A DNA stretch of 64,000 bases from Opitutales bacterium (GCA_016932335.1 JAFGCZ010000008.1:62001-126000); one strand, 5' to 3'. Positions 15,906-25,371 are shown, numbered from the stretch's first letter. Notes: generated by a model from the letters alone, not told the origin. Translations and numbers: made by a program.

Positions 15906-18443
15906 ATGGATCCGGCGACTCTCCCCATACAGACCCTCCGCGAAGAACTGCGCACGACGTTGCAACAGTCGCGGCGTTTTATACTGCAGGCCCCCACAGG
16001 CTCGGGGAAATCGACACAGATTCCACAGATGCTGGCCGATAATCCGGAAATCGGCAGCGGGATGATTATTGTACTGCAGCCACGGCGTATTGCGGCGCGT
16101 ATGCTGGCCCGGCGCATTGCTCAGGAACGCGGCGAACGCTTGGGAGAAGGAACAGGATACCAGGTACGCTTTGAAAAACACTGGGGCCCAAAAACCCGCA
16201 TTCTGCTGGTAACGGAAGGTATTCTACTGCGCAAACTGCTGGAAGATCCCTCCCTACCCGGAGTCTCCGCCGTGCTCTTCGACGAGTTCCACGAGCGGCA
16301 CCTCTACGGTGATATTACGCTGGCTCAGGCCTTACAGATTCAGAAAACTACCCGACCGGACCTTTACATCGGAGTGATGTCGGCAACGCTGGAAACAGAA
16401 ACACTGCAGCGCTTCATGGAGCCCTGCGCTATTCTGCAATCGGAAGGGCGCACTTTCCCGGTAGATATTTACTACAACGGGGCAGGCACCCCCACCCGCC
16501 CCATACCGGTATGGGAGCGCGCGGCCAAACAGTTCAACAAACTGGCGGCAAGCCATGAGGGCGACTGCCTGATCTTTATGCCCGGTGCTTATGAAATCCG
16601 TAAAACCATTGAGGCTCTCTCGGAACAACCGGAGGCCCGGGGATGCGCGGTACTGGCCTTGCACGGAGAACTCCCGCCCGAACAACAGGACGCGGTGCTG
16701 GAAGCTCAGGAACGCCGCAAAATCATTGTAGCCACCAACGTGGCCGAAACCTCTCTGACGATTGACGGCATCCGCATGGTTATCGACAGCGGGCAGGCTC
16801 GAATCCCCTCCTTTGACCCTCACCGGGGTATCAACACGATCCTCATCCACAACATCAGTCGTGCCAGCGCCGATCAACGCGCCGGGCGCGCCGGACGCAC
16901 CGCACCGGGGGTGTGTATGCGCCTGTGGAGCGAGCAGGAACACCAACACCGCCCGGCACAGGAACTGGCAGAAGTACGGCGGCTGGAACTTTCGGAGATT
17001 TTGCTTTCGCTGAAAGCGCTGGGCTACGCCGATCTGGCAACATTCCCCTGGTTTGAAGCTCCCGAAGCATTGAGCCTGCAGCGGGCGGAAAATCTGCTGC
17101 ACGACCTGGGGGCCTTAAAGGCCAACGGCAGCTTGAGCGATATCGGAAAAACCATGGCCTCTTTTCCGTTGCACCCACGCTATGCCCGCATGCTTTTGGA
17201 AGCCGAAGAACACGGCTGTGTGCGGCCCGTGGCTCTGATCGCTGCCTTGAGCCAGGGGCGTGATGTACTGATGCCTTTAAACGACCGCAGGCAGCGGGAG
17301 AAACGGGAAGATCTGCTGGGAACCGATGAACATCCCGTCTGTGACTTTTTCATTGAAATGCGGGCCTGGCAATTGGCGGCCTCGCGCAGTTTCAACACCG
17401 CCTTTTGCCGGGAATGGGGCCTGCACGCCCAATCGGCAAGGCAGGCGGGCCAACTAATGCAACAGTTTGTGGCCCTAGCTCAATCCCGCGGGCTAAAAGT
17501 AGAAGAAAGCAGCCAAACGGATGAAACAGACCTTCGGCGTTGCCTGTTGACGGGATTTTCCGACCAACTGGCCCTGCAGGCAGCTCAGGGTTCCTCCCGC
17601 TGCTATCTGGTACACCAGCGCAAAGGAGAGCGCAGGCAGGAAAGCGTAGTCAAAGCACCGCTGTTTATCTCGGCCGATATTGAAGAGCGCAATGCCCGCG
17701 GAGAGGTGGTTGTCTTTCTAGGGAAGAACACAGCCATAGAACGCGCTTGGTTACAGGAAATTTTCCCGGAGGACTTTTCCAATAGAGAAGAAACCTGCTG
17801 GGATGCCGATCAGCGGCGCGTAGTCTGCCGCAAAGAGGTGACATTTCGCGATCTGGTACTGGAGCGACAGGAAACGGGAACTCCATCCACCGACGAGGCC
17901 GCTCGGCTTCTGGGGCGCGAGGTAATGGAGGAGCGGCTGCTCCTGAAAAATTGGACCGAGGCCACCGAGCGCTGGATCCTGCGCATGAACTTTGTGGCGC
18001 GCCATTTTCCAGAATATGAAATAGCACCTCTGGAAAAGGAGGACCGTTTGATGATTTTAGAACAGATTTGCTACGGCGCGGTGAGTTATAAAGAAATCAA
18101 GAACCGTGAGGTCATGCCCCACCTGCAGGACTGGCTGACACCGGAACAACTGCCTCTAATAGATCTGTGCGCACCGGACCACTATACACTGCCCAAAGGA
18201 CACCGCAGTCGCCTGCGCTACGGAGAGGACGGCAGCGTGACGGTGAGCGCAACGATTCAACAGCTTTATGACGCTCCGGATGAGATTCGCATAGCCGACC
18301 GCGTACCGGCGATTATCGAATTACTGGCGCCCAACCGCCGGCCGGTGCAGGTTACCAGGAATCTGGGAGCGTTCTGGAATGGCAGCTACCCGGAAATCCG
18401 CAAGGCACTGAAGGGACGCTATCCCAAACACGAGTGGCGCTGA
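15906..18443 (+). CDS. hrpB: ATP-dependent RNA helicase HrpB (DEAH/DExH type)
   Basis: An 845-aa helicase. Motif I APTGSGKST lies near residue 31, motif II reads DEFH (LFDEFHERH), motif III is MSATLET, and motif VI is QRAGRAGRTAPG near 320. A winged-helix/ratchet segment, HA2 domain and the HrpB-specific C-terminal domain follow (about 480-845, with ALKGRYPKHEWR at the end). The fold is sure; the cellular role of HrpB is poorly defined. The start at MDPATLPIQ follows GAGGGGA; the track's TTG three codons upstream is less likely. Confidence 0.92.
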   Translation: MDPATLPIQTLREELRTTLQQSRRFILQAPTGSGKSTQIPQMLADNPEIGSGMIIVLQPRRIAARMLARRIAQERGERLGEGTGYQVRFEKHWGPKTRILLVTEGILLRKLLEDPSLPGVSAVLFDEFHERHLYGDITLAQALQIQKTTRPDLYIGVMSATLETETLQRFMEPCAILQSEGRTFPVDIYYNGAGTPTRPIPVWERAAKQFNKLAASHEGDCLIFMPGAYEIRKTIEALSEQPEARGCAVLALHGELPPEQQDAVLEAQERRKIIVATNVAETSLTIDGIRMVIDSGQARIPSFDPHRGINTILIHNISRASADQRAGRAGRTAPGVCMRLWSEQEHQHRPAQELAEVRRLELSEILLSLKALGYADLATFPWFEAPEALSLQRAENLLHDLGALKANGSLSDIGKTMASFPLHPRYARMLLEAEEHGCVRPVALIAALSQGRDVLMPLNDRRQREKREDLLGTDEHPVCDFFIEMRAWQLAASRSFNTAFCREWGLHAQSARQAGQLMQQFVALAQSRGLKVEESSQTDETDLRRCLLTGFSDQLALQAAQGSSRCYLVHQRKGERRQESVVKAPLFISADIEERNARGEVVVFLGKNTAIERAWLQEIFPEDFSNREETCWDADQRRVVCRKEVTFRDLVLERQETGTPSTDEAARLLGREVMEERLLLKNWTEATERWILRMNFVARHFPEYEIAPLEKEDRLMILEQICYGAVSYKEIKNREVMPHLQDWLTPEQLPLIDLCAPDHYTLPKGHRSRLRYGEDGSVTVSATIQQLYDAPDEIRIADRVPAIIELLAPNRRPVQVTRNLGAFWNGSYPEIRKALKGRYPKHEWR

Positions 18444-18516
18444 GGAGAAAGCAGCGAGTAGTTGAACAAAGTTGCTCAAGTGAAGCGTTATCAGGCCGAT
18501 ATATAACCCGATTATC

Positions 18517-19488
18517 TTGAGAAAGCCATGTAACAGTCCAACACGCCCGATACGGCGGTACCTCCTGTGTGCCGCATGCGGACTTTTATGGGTTTCTGTT
18601 CCTGCAGAGGCGCAGTTTATCTCTGCGCGGAAGAAGAACCAGATGGAGAACCCGACACAGGCAACAGCAGCGCAAAACGTGCAACAACTTCGCACGGAAG
18701 TGCAGGCAAGCGCAGCACCTGCCAACGAAGGGGCCCCTCAAGCCACTGAGCTAAGCGTGCAGGAAAACAACAGTGTGAGTTATGCCGGAATGGAATACCA
18801 GGTGGAGGCACTGGCCCGCACCCGCAGCACCATGGGGCAGGCTACAGGGACGCAGTCGAAAACCTTTTTCAAGCAGCGCAACATCAGCGGAAAACTCTTT
18901 TTTCCCATTCGCAGCCCTTATATCCCCAGACTGGGGGCCACTCCGGTGCGTTTTGCCCAGCCGACCATTGCCTTTAATCGTCGAAATCTGGTGCGAGAAA
19001 CATCACGCATTGAAGAAGAAGTGGTTCTTCCGGAGATTGTGCTGACACCTGCAGAAGAAATCGCCAAGGCGGAAACAGCCGCCAAAGAAGCGGCCATGGC
19101 CGATACCAACAAACTGCAGGACGACATGTCGGAAGTCACCTACCAATTCCAGGACCAAGAGCTGATCATCGACGACCGACACTTACAGGCCATGAATCAG
19201 GCCGGAGGCCCACAATCGAGGATCGTTATCAAACATCTGAGGAACGAAGTAGATGCTCCAAAAGAGGCTGAGCCCGAAGAACGCCCGGGCAGAACCTTGC
19301 TTTCCAGCGACTACAAAGGTAATATGGAGCTTGTCGATCCCAATGAATTGCTTATTTATTTTGAAGAAACCCAAGTCGATGACAACGGAGAGAAGACCAA
19401 GGTAGGAACTCCGTTTGTAGTGCCCTTTGAAAGTAGACCCACTCCGGTAAACACAGGAAGCGATGCTTCCTATAAAACAATCGAATGA
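18517..19488 (+). CDS. Secreted protein of unknown function, first of a coupled trio
   Basis: A 323-aa protein. The signal peptide (about residues 1-33, RYLLCAACGLLWVSVPAEAQF) is followed by a low-complexity Ala/Gln/Glu-rich region and no recognised domain. There is no in-frame ATG before residue 43, so the start is TTG at 18517 or unresolved; a rare start and weak ribosome-binding site imply low expression. Its last codons overlap the next gene (ATGA). Homologues would be expected in the same taxon; I do not recognise it. Confidence 0.6.
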   Translation: MRKPCNSPTRPIRRYLLCAACGLLWVSVPAEAQFISARKKNQMENPTQATAAQNVQQLRTEVQASAAPANEGAPQATELSVQENNSVSYAGMEYQVEALARTRSTMGQATGTQSKTFFKQRNISGKLFFPIRSPYIPRLGATPVRFAQPTIAFNRRNLVRETSRIEEEVVLPEIVLTPAEEIAKAETAAKEAAMADTNKLQDDMSEVTYQFQDQELIIDDRHLQAMNQAGGPQSRIVIKHLRNEVDAPKEAEPEERPGRTLLSSDYKGNMELVDPNELLIYFEETQVDDNGEKTKVGTPFVVPFESRPTPVNTGSDASYKTIE

Positions 19489-20873
19489 CCTCTCCACTGC
19501 CATACTTTGCGAAAAAGATACTGTCACTGAGTGTGGGAGTGTTATCGCTGAGTGTTGCCCAGGTTTATGCATCAAACGAGGAACATACCGAACCGGACCA
19601 TGCAGAAGCGCCTCAGGTAAATCATGTGGAAGCCTCTCCAAACCCTCAAAAAGTGAGCAGTATTGAGGACTACGGATTCCGGGCGGCAGAAGGCAGCTCG
19701 CCCACCGCAACGAGAAGTACCGAGTTGATTGAGAAATTTGCGCCAAACTGGGAAAGTTACCGAACCACTGGTGTATTCGGCGATCTTCCGGTTCCGGGAG
19801 AAAAGGAAGCACACAGCGATTTTGACACCACCGCGGCGGAAACGCGCTATATAGAGCAATTGAGCCAGGACATCAGCGACGACAAGCGTAAATCGCTGTT
19901 ACTGGAAATGGCGGCCATGTTTGAGAGGCACAACATCAAGCCCAAGGTAGCGGCGGTTTACGAGAAATACATTGAGATGTATGCCGATGATCCTCTGGTG
20001 CCGGAAATCTACATGCGCCTGGGGTTCATCTACCGAGAAATGGGAGCTTTTGACCAAGCACTGTCCAAATTTTATTCCGTTCTCAACACTTCCCTTTCGG
20101 TTAACCCGGAAAAGGCGGAAATGTATCGGGTGATCTCGCTGAAAGCCCAGCTGGAAATTGCCGATACGCACTATGCCATGGGAGACTACCAGGCCGCGGC
20201 CAAGTTTTTTGACCGCCTGAAACGCCTGAACCTGCCCGATGAAGACCGGGCTCTGGTAGATTTCAAATTTGCCTACTCGCAATACTTGTTGGAAAACTAC
20301 CCGGTGGTTATTAGTAACCTGCAGGCTTTCATCAAAAATTATCCAGACAACAAACTGGTACCGGAAAGTCATTTTATTCTGGCCAATGCCTACAAGCATT
20401 TGGGGCAACCGCGTGAAGCGGTGAATGAAACCCTCTCACTGCTGCGTTTTGAAAGCAATAAAGACCACCGCAACAACGAGGTGTGGATGTATTGGAAAAA
20501 GCGCACGGGCAATCAGCTGGCCAACGAATTTTACGAGCAGGGCGATTTCGTTAATTCGCTGAGGATTTATCAGGCGATGGCCAAGCTGAGCAACACCCCA
20601 GACTGGCAGTGGCCGGTGGTTTACCAGATAGGGCTGTGCTTTGAACGCTTGCGTATGTTCCCGCGGGCCATAGCGGCCTATGAGCATATCCTGACAGATC
20701 CGGAAATGCCCGATGGGATGAATTTTGAGCCTTCCGAAAGCTTGAAGTCCATCCGTGAACTTGCACAATGGCGACTGGAGCATTTAAACTGGCTGACACA
20801 AACGGAAGCCAGACTCAGTGTGCTTCTGGATCCGGCAATCCCCGGACTTGACGACGAACCTACAGAAGAATGA
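19485..20873 (+). CDS. Secreted tetratricopeptide-repeat protein
   Basis: A 462-aa protein with signal peptide MTSPLPYFAKKILSLSVGVLSLSVAQVYA. From about residue 130 to 440 it is made of TPR/Sel1-like helical pairs, for example YMRLGFIYREMGAFDQALSKFYSVL, ADTHYAMGDYQAAAKFFDRL and QYLLENYPVVISNLQAF (YbgF/outer-membrane lipoprotein TPR style). This suggests a periplasmic scaffold. It is translationally coupled on both sides (ATGA overlaps), so it and its two neighbours probably function together. Confidence 0.75.
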   Translation: MTSPLPYFAKKILSLSVGVLSLSVAQVYASNEEHTEPDHAEAPQVNHVEASPNPQKVSSIEDYGFRAAEGSSPTATRSTELIEKFAPNWESYRTTGVFGDLPVPGEKEAHSDFDTTAAETRYIEQLSQDISDDKRKSLLLEMAAMFERHNIKPKVAAVYEKYIEMYADDPLVPEIYMRLGFIYREMGAFDQALSKFYSVLNTSLSVNPEKAEMYRVISLKAQLEIADTHYAMGDYQAAAKFFDRLKRLNLPDEDRALVDFKFAYSQYLLENYPVVISNLQAFIKNYPDNKLVPESHFILANAYKHLGQPREAVNETLSLLRFESNKDHRNNEVWMYWKKRTGNQLANEFYEQGDFVNSLRIYQAMAKLSNTPDWQWPVVYQIGLCFERLRMFPRAIAAYEHILTDPEMPDGMNFEPSESLKSIRELAQWRLEHLNWLTQTEARLSVLLDPAIPGLDDEPTEE

Positions 20874-21280
20874 ACCCCGAAGCCATTATCCGCCGCCATC
20901 TGGACCTGTGCGATCAGGTCTATACTGTTTTAAATGAAGAAAACCGTATTCTCAGGGGCACAGGACAAGTGCCGGAGGCGGCATTTCTGGAACGTAAGCG
21001 GGCATTGCTCCCGCAGCTGACGGAATCGGTGGACGAGCTGAAGCAACTGAGGGCCTCCGAACCACACCTGGGACCGATTCTGAAGGATCTGGTAGAATCG
21101 GCTCAGAAAAAGCTGATGAAGATCTTTTTGCTGGATCGGGAAAACGAACAGCTACTGCTGAAAGCATCCATGCCCCGAACTACCCAGCGCCCGAAATTAC
21201 CGGGGTTTGGCTCCACAGGGATTTACGAGAGCATTCGCGACCATATTCCTGCCGAGGGCGGCTTGAACGAACAAGCCTGA
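20870..21280 (+). CDS. FlgN-like coiled-coil cytoplasmic protein
   Basis: A 136-aa helical protein without signal peptide. FLERKRALLPQLTESVDELK and LLDRENEQLLLKAS resemble the helices of FlgN/FliT-type chaperones (a lysine/arginine-rich helix followed by a NxxLL-type hydrophobic one), but similarity is weak. It is coupled by ATGA to the TPR gene. If FlgN-like, it would cap flagellar or export substrates; no flagellar gene is in the window. It could equally be a generic coiled coil. Confidence 0.5.
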   Translation: MNPEAIIRRHLDLCDQVYTVLNEENRILRGTGQVPEAAFLERKRALLPQLTESVDELKQLRASEPHLGPILKDLVESAQKKLMKIFLLDRENEQLLLKASMPRTTQRPKLPGFGSTGIYESIRDHIPAEGGLNEQA

Positions 21281-21285
21281 ACTGC

Positions 21286-23133
21286 TTAAACGTAGATCAG
21301 CTTGCGGATAATGTGCCGCATTTTCTCCACCGGGCAGGGTTTGTGCAAAACGCTGCTGATGTGCAGCTCGGAAATCACGCGAAAATCAATGGTTTCGACC
21401 ATATCAATCATCAGGACGATAGGCATGTCCGGAGAGAACTCCCGCAATGCCTGAATTTTGCGCAGGCCTGGATCCTCGCCAAGAGGAAGGTCCACCAGGG
21501 CGAGGGAAAACTTGCGTTTGCCGCAGAGAATCTCATGCAGTGCGAGATCGTCGGAGCAGGAAACCACCTGAAAATCCATCTCGCGAAGGAGGTGTTCCTC
21601 GCTTTGCAGGGCAAACCCGGCAGGAGCTGAAAGCAAAATGCGGGCGGACTTTCCGGAGTGCGGAGCGGTGCTTCGCTCGGGCTCAAAAAGGGGAAGAACC
21701 ACACGAAAAATAGTATTACCGGGCTGCGATTCAAAATCGATAAGGCCTCCGTGGTTCTGCACAATTCCGTGGACAATGGAAAGGCCCATGCCGGAAGATT
21801 CGGCCATGCTGCGGGTAGTGAAGAAAGGCTCAAAAATGCGGTGTTGAATTTTCTCGGGAATGCCGGCCCCGTTATCCGCAATGCGAATAACAACAACGGG
21901 CACGGGATCGTCCATATCGCCTTGTTTGAGGGCCATTTCATCCTCTTTAAGGCTTACGGTAACTTTGGCACCTTCGGAGGGCATTGCCTGAACCGCGTTG
22001 GTAAAGAGATTGACGAAGACCTGATGCAGATCGTCGGAATTGGCCATTACCCGCGGACCTTCTTCTGGAATATCCATTTCCAACCGAACGTGACGGGTGG
22101 TAACGGTGTTGATAAAATTGGTGGCATGGCGCAGGAGGTGGGCGATATCGACCGGACGCGTCTGCGGCTCCTGCTGGTGGCTAAACTGGCTGAGCTGGGC
22201 AATGATATCGCGCCCTTTGATGGATGCCTCGAGGACTTTTTCGGTGCGTTTCTTTACCTCTGGATCGTCCGGGCGGAGCATAGCCAGCAACTCTGTGTGA
22301 CCAATGACCGAGGCCAAAATATTGTTGAAGCGGTGAGCCACGCCGGCCGCCAAAGTACCCAGAGATTCAATGCGCTGCAGTTCGCGGATCTGCTTTTCCA
22401 GACTGCGTTCTCGGCTGATGTCGGTACCAAAGGCAACATACTGTTGAATAGCTCCAGAGTGATCGCGCACAGGGCAAATCCGCACATTTACGGGCAATGC
22501 CTCACCGTTTTTGCGGCGCAGGTAGAGCAGGCCATCCCATGTTTTTCCGACCCGGAAACTCTCCAGCACGCGCTGAAGCTCCAGCATATCTTCGGGCAAA
22601 TTAATAATGCCGGGAGGCGTGTTGCCGATAACCTCTCCCGGACCATAGCCGGTGCTGCGGCAAAATGCCGGGTTTACGTATTCGATAACGCCGTTGGCAT
22701 CCGTAATGAGGATACTCTCATAAGTTAACTCGGCGATACGGGCCCGGCGTAGAAGAAATTGCTCCAATTCGCCTCTTTCATACTCATCCCAGCCCAGAAG
22801 CAGGAGCGATTTATCGGAAGGGTCGGAGGAATAGGGTTTCACATACCAGCGGGTATGCCCCACCAGTATAAAATCGTCTCCCCCATCGAGGAGATGGGCA
22901 CCTCCTGTGAGGGCGTTGTTGAGGTCTTCCAGAGACTCCGAACCGACATGAGCAAGGTTGGCCAGCAATTCAGAAAAAGAGGTTCCCTGAACGGCTTTCA
23001 GTCGAAGATCGTAGGCGGTGCAAAAGGCGGCGTTGGCCCAGAGAAGCGTGCCCTTCACATCGAGGTGAATAGCAAACTGCTTCAAGCGGTCCATAGCATG
23101 ATAGTGGTGGCCTGGAGAAAGACTGAAAGACAT
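21286..23133 (-). CDS. Hybrid PAS-PAS sensor histidine kinase with C-terminal receiver
   Basis: A 615-aa cytosolic kinase, no membrane segment. PAS1 starts about residue 15 (LKQFAIHLDVKGTLLWANAAF), and PAS2 with PAC about 140-250 (ILITDANGVIEYVNPAFC). The HisKA box SLGTLAAGVAHRFNNILASVIG carries the phospho-accepting His. The ATPase N box is in DLHQVFVNLFTNAVQ, and the G boxes are IADNGAGIPE and GMGLSIV. The last 110 residues are a receiver keeping the key Asp (ALVDLPLG) and the Lys (LHKPCP). The start MSFSLSPGHH is chosen because the track start is 17 codons upstream without support. Neighbours are an acidic repeat protein and a LuxR regulator. Confidence 0.88.
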   Translation of the reverse strand: MSFSLSPGHHYHAMDRLKQFAIHLDVKGTLLWANAAFCTAYDLRLKAVQGTSFSELLANLAHVGSESLEDLNNALTGGAHLLDGGDDFILVGHTRWYVKPYSSDPSDKSLLLLGWDEYERGELEQFLLRRARIAELTYESILITDANGVIEYVNPAFCRSTGYGPGEVIGNTPPGIINLPEDMLELQRVLESFRVGKTWDGLLYLRRKNGEALPVNVRICPVRDHSGAIQQYVAFGTDISRERSLEKQIRELQRIESLGTLAAGVAHRFNNILASVIGHTELLAMLRPDDPEVKKRTEKVLEASIKGRDIIAQLSQFSHQQEPQTRPVDIAHLLRHATNFINTVTTRHVRLEMDIPEEGPRVMANSDDLHQVFVNLFTNAVQAMPSEGAKVTVSLKEDEMALKQGDMDDPVPVVVIRIADNGAGIPEKIQHRIFEPFFTTRSMAESSGMGLSIVHGIVQNHGGLIDFESQPGNTIFRVVLPLFEPERSTAPHSGKSARILLSAPAGFALQSEEHLLREMDFQVVSCSDDLALHEILCGKRKFSLALVDLPLGEDPGLRKIQALREFSPDMPIVLMIDMVETIDFRVISELHISSVLHKPCPVEKMRHIIRKLIYV

Positions 23134-23195
23134 TGCTGTAAACCACGATCTATGGCCCATTTGAAAGAAACTGGCAATGCGCAAATGCGAAAAGC

Positions 23196-24080
23196 TCAGT
23201 CTCCCAGCGGTTTTCCTCCGGAAATTTGCTTCCAGATATCTTCGGCAGACATTTCCACTTCTTCTCCCGCGCTCTCTTCGGCTTTTTCAGCCGTTTTTTG
23301 AGGAAGGGGTTCCGGTTCCTCCGCCGGCGTTTCCGCCTCGGGTTCCACTGCAGCCGGAGCAGAGACATCGCCCAAGAGCGATGCGATGTCGTCTTCGGAA
23401 AGTTCGTGGGCCTCATCTTCGGTGGGGGATTCCTGAGCATTATCCTGCGAGCCCGCAATGAGTGACTCGAGGTCGTCCATACTCATGGGTTCGGGTTCAC
23501 TCTCCTGAGGCATACCGGTGCCGGTAAGAGCGGCCAGTTCATCGTCCGACATAACATCGTCGGAAGCAGGCTTCGAGGATGCCCCCGGGCGAACGCCGGT
23601 AACGGCTTCGATTTCCTCCGGAGTAAGGCCTTCGTATTCATCGTCGGCAAAAGCAGACATCGAGGACGAATCATCTTGGATAGCGTTTGGATCGACCGGC
23701 GGTAGGTATTTATCGGCCTGTTTTTCCCAGTAGGCTTTAAAGCGGTTGATAAAGCCCATGTATTCGGCATATGCTTCTCTGTCCGAGGGAAGGAGGATAA
23801 AGAAGCTTTCGGTATCACCGGAGGGTAGCACCTCCATGCGGCACTGAAAGGCTACTTTGTTATCGCGCTCCTGAACGGTTTCGATGGCGAGAGAACCCAT
23901 GTCGACGTTTTCACCTTTGGGAGCCCGGTTGACAAAAAAATCCAACCCCACCTGTTCGTTATGGAAATCAACAACACGTCTGGTACCAATTTTCTGCCCG
24001 CTAAAGAGCATGGAATTGGAAAAGTAGGATTTTGAGGCTTCCTCAATTTTATTAATGAGATGAAACGCAGTTACCTTCAT
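23196..24080 (-). CDS. Acidic protein with five FliM-N-like motifs, unknown
   Basis: A 294-aa soluble protein in two parts. Residues 1-125 are a folded domain (MKVTAFHLINKIEE... through FKAYWEKQ). The remainder is acidic, Pro/Glu-rich and likely disordered, with five short repeats of the pattern [LM]S-x-[DE]-[DE]-[IL]-x-x-L-x-G: LTPEEIEAVTG, MSDDELAALTG, MSMDDLESLIAG, LSEDDIASLLG and MSAEDIWKQISG. The flagellar FliM N-terminus (LSxxEIDALLxG), which binds phospho-CheY, has the same pattern. Placed between the kinase and the LuxR regulator gene, it may tether receiver domains. Function is inferred; the family is not recognised. Confidence 0.65.
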   Translation of the reverse strand: MKVTAFHLINKIEEASKSYFSNSMLFSGQKIGTRRVVDFHNEQVGLDFFVNRAPKGENVDMGSLAIETVQERDNKVAFQCRMEVLPSGDTESFFILLPSDREAYAEYMGFINRFKAYWEKQADKYLPPVDPNAIQDDSSSMSAFADDEYEGLTPEEIEAVTGVRPGASSKPASDDVMSDDELAALTGTGMPQESEPEPMSMDDLESLIAGSQDNAQESPTEDEAHELSEDDIASLLGDVSAPAAVEPEAETPAEEPEPLPQKTAEKAEESAGEEVEMSAEDIWKQISGGKPLGD

Positions 24081-24144
24081 GGTACACCTTGAGATATCGA
24101 CACAAAAGCCGAATACTTAAGCAGCAAAAGGGAAGTCCACAGGC

Positions 24145-24792
24145 TCAAAGAGAATCGGGGATATGCACGAGCCCATAGGATACAGCAATGCGGGTAAGGC
24201 CGGCCACATTGTGAACATCGAGCTTCTGCATAATGTGTGTGCGGTGCACATCTGCGGTGCGGGCACTGATGCCGAGTTTATCGGCAATTTCTTTGGTGGT
24301 ATGCCCTTCCGCGATGAGCTGAAGAATTTCGCGTTCGCGCGGGGTAAGGGCATCAAGTCCCTGCTCACTATCGTTGGAAAGGAGCAATTCGGGCATTTTT
24401 TCGACAATGGTGGGGCCGTAGTAACTTTGCCCTGCAGCCACTGCATTGATGGCTTTCTCCATCTCGGCAAGACCGGCAGCTTTTTCAATTATGCCGTTCA
24501 CCTTAGTCATGAGGACGCGCTTGATAATACCAAGGTTAAACATGCCTGAGAAGACAAGGATTTTGACCCAAGGGAAGTCGTTCTTGAGGCGTTGTGCCAC
24601 CTCAATGCCATTGAGACTGGGCAGGCGCACATCGAGAATAACCATGTGGGGTTTCAGCTTGATACAATCCTCGTATCCCTGGCGACCATCACCCGAAGAA
24701 CCGACAATCTCCAAATCACGGTGTGTCTTCAACAAGTCAATAATCAGGTCTCGGAGTAGTACTTCGTCTTCTATTATATAGACCTTTTGCAT
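24145..24792 (-). CDS. NarL/LuxR-family response regulator
   Basis: A 215-aa protein. Receiver residues 1-120 keep the acidic pair (YIIEDEV), the phospho-Asp (MVILDVRLPS) and the usual Thr/Ser position as Ser (VFSGMF); the Lys is replaced in VNGIIEKAAG, where Lys occurs one turn later. The LuxR helix-turn-helix is at residues 150-205 (LTPREREILQLIAEGHTTKEIADKLGISARTADVHR). It is the likely output of the neighbouring hybrid kinase. It is transcribed on its own promoter region upstream. Confidence 0.88.
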   Translation of the reverse strand: MQKVYIIEDEVLLRDLIIDLLKTHRDLEIVGSSGDGRQGYEDCIKLKPHMVILDVRLPSLNGIEVAQRLKNDFPWVKILVFSGMFNLGIIKRVLMTKVNGIIEKAAGLAEMEKAINAVAAGQSYYGPTIVEKMPELLLSNDSEQGLDALTPREREILQLIAEGHTTKEIADKLGISARTADVHRTHIMQKLDVHNVAGLTRIAVSYGLVHIPDSL

Positions 24793-24903
24793 ATCTGATC
24801 GCGTAATATAACTATATGTAGAAATACAGCTTTCATACGATATGGCAACTTTTATTCTCCCAAGTTGCGGTAAAACAGCAGTTTAATTGTTGAAGGAAAT
24901 AAA

Positions 24904-24934
24904 AAGGGCGAAGATCAAAGATCTTCGCCCTCAG
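24904..24934 (-). terminator. Intrinsic terminator after the 49-aa gene
   Basis: Perfect stem AGGGCGAAGATC / GATCTTCGCCCT with AAA loop; on the minus strand it is followed by TTTTT. It ends the transcript of the 49-aa gene at 24948. Confidence 0.9.
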
Positions 24935-24947
24935 GTTATTTTCTATT

Positions 24948-25097
24948 TTAGTAGTGAGTAGTAACCGTTCCGAAAACATCGACACGCATTGGGCGAAAAC
25001 CACCACGAGCGGCGAGGCGAGCAGAAAGACTGGAAGTCTTGCGGCTACGACGGTTGCTCTTATTTTTTTCGGGTCTGAGAACAGTTTTAGTGTTCAT
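24948..25097 (-). CDS. Small basic protein (49 aa), unknown
   Basis: A gene too short for the ORF track. It starts ATG at 25097 after an AAAAAGGAATACAA ribosome-binding region and ends TAA at 24948. The product begins MNTKTVLRPEKNKS. It has four Lys and eight Arg and few acidic residues, with a central NRRSRKTSS then SARLAARGGF segment and a neutral C-terminus (DVFGTVTTHY). High basicity and strong, monocistronic signals suggest a nucleic-acid-binding or ribosome-associated protein. I do not recognise the family. Confidence 0.65.
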   Translation of the reverse strand: MNTKTVLRPEKNKSNRRSRKTSSLSARLAARGGFRPMRVDVFGTVTTHY

Positions 25098-25322
25098 TTG
25101 TATTCCTTTTTGAGATGCAACTACATTGTTACATCAGAAATTGCCGTCCCGAATCCGTTTAAACTGTGAAAAGAACTAAAGTGTTACTGTAATATCGCAG
25201 CTCTTTTTCCTTTGTCAAGGAATAGGCTACTGTTTTTCTGTTATGTGCTTACATAATGCATCAGATATGCCAAATCTCAAGCGAGATTTGAAAAAAACTG
25301 ATTTTTTTAGGAAAAGGTCAAG

Positions 25323-25360
25323 AAAAAGGCGGTTTCGGCGATAAAAGCCAAAACCGCCTG
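25323..25360 (-). terminator. Intrinsic terminator after atpC
   Basis: Minus-strand stem CAGGCGGTTTTGGC... with AAACCGCCT and a T run (TTTTTC). It ends the ATP synthase operon. Confidence 0.85.
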
Positions 25361-25371
25361 CAAAAGATTGC

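Noticed and set aside
21658-22728. 356-aa plus-strand ORF opposite the hybrid kinase
   Set aside because: Shadow; the kinase frame carries all motifs.
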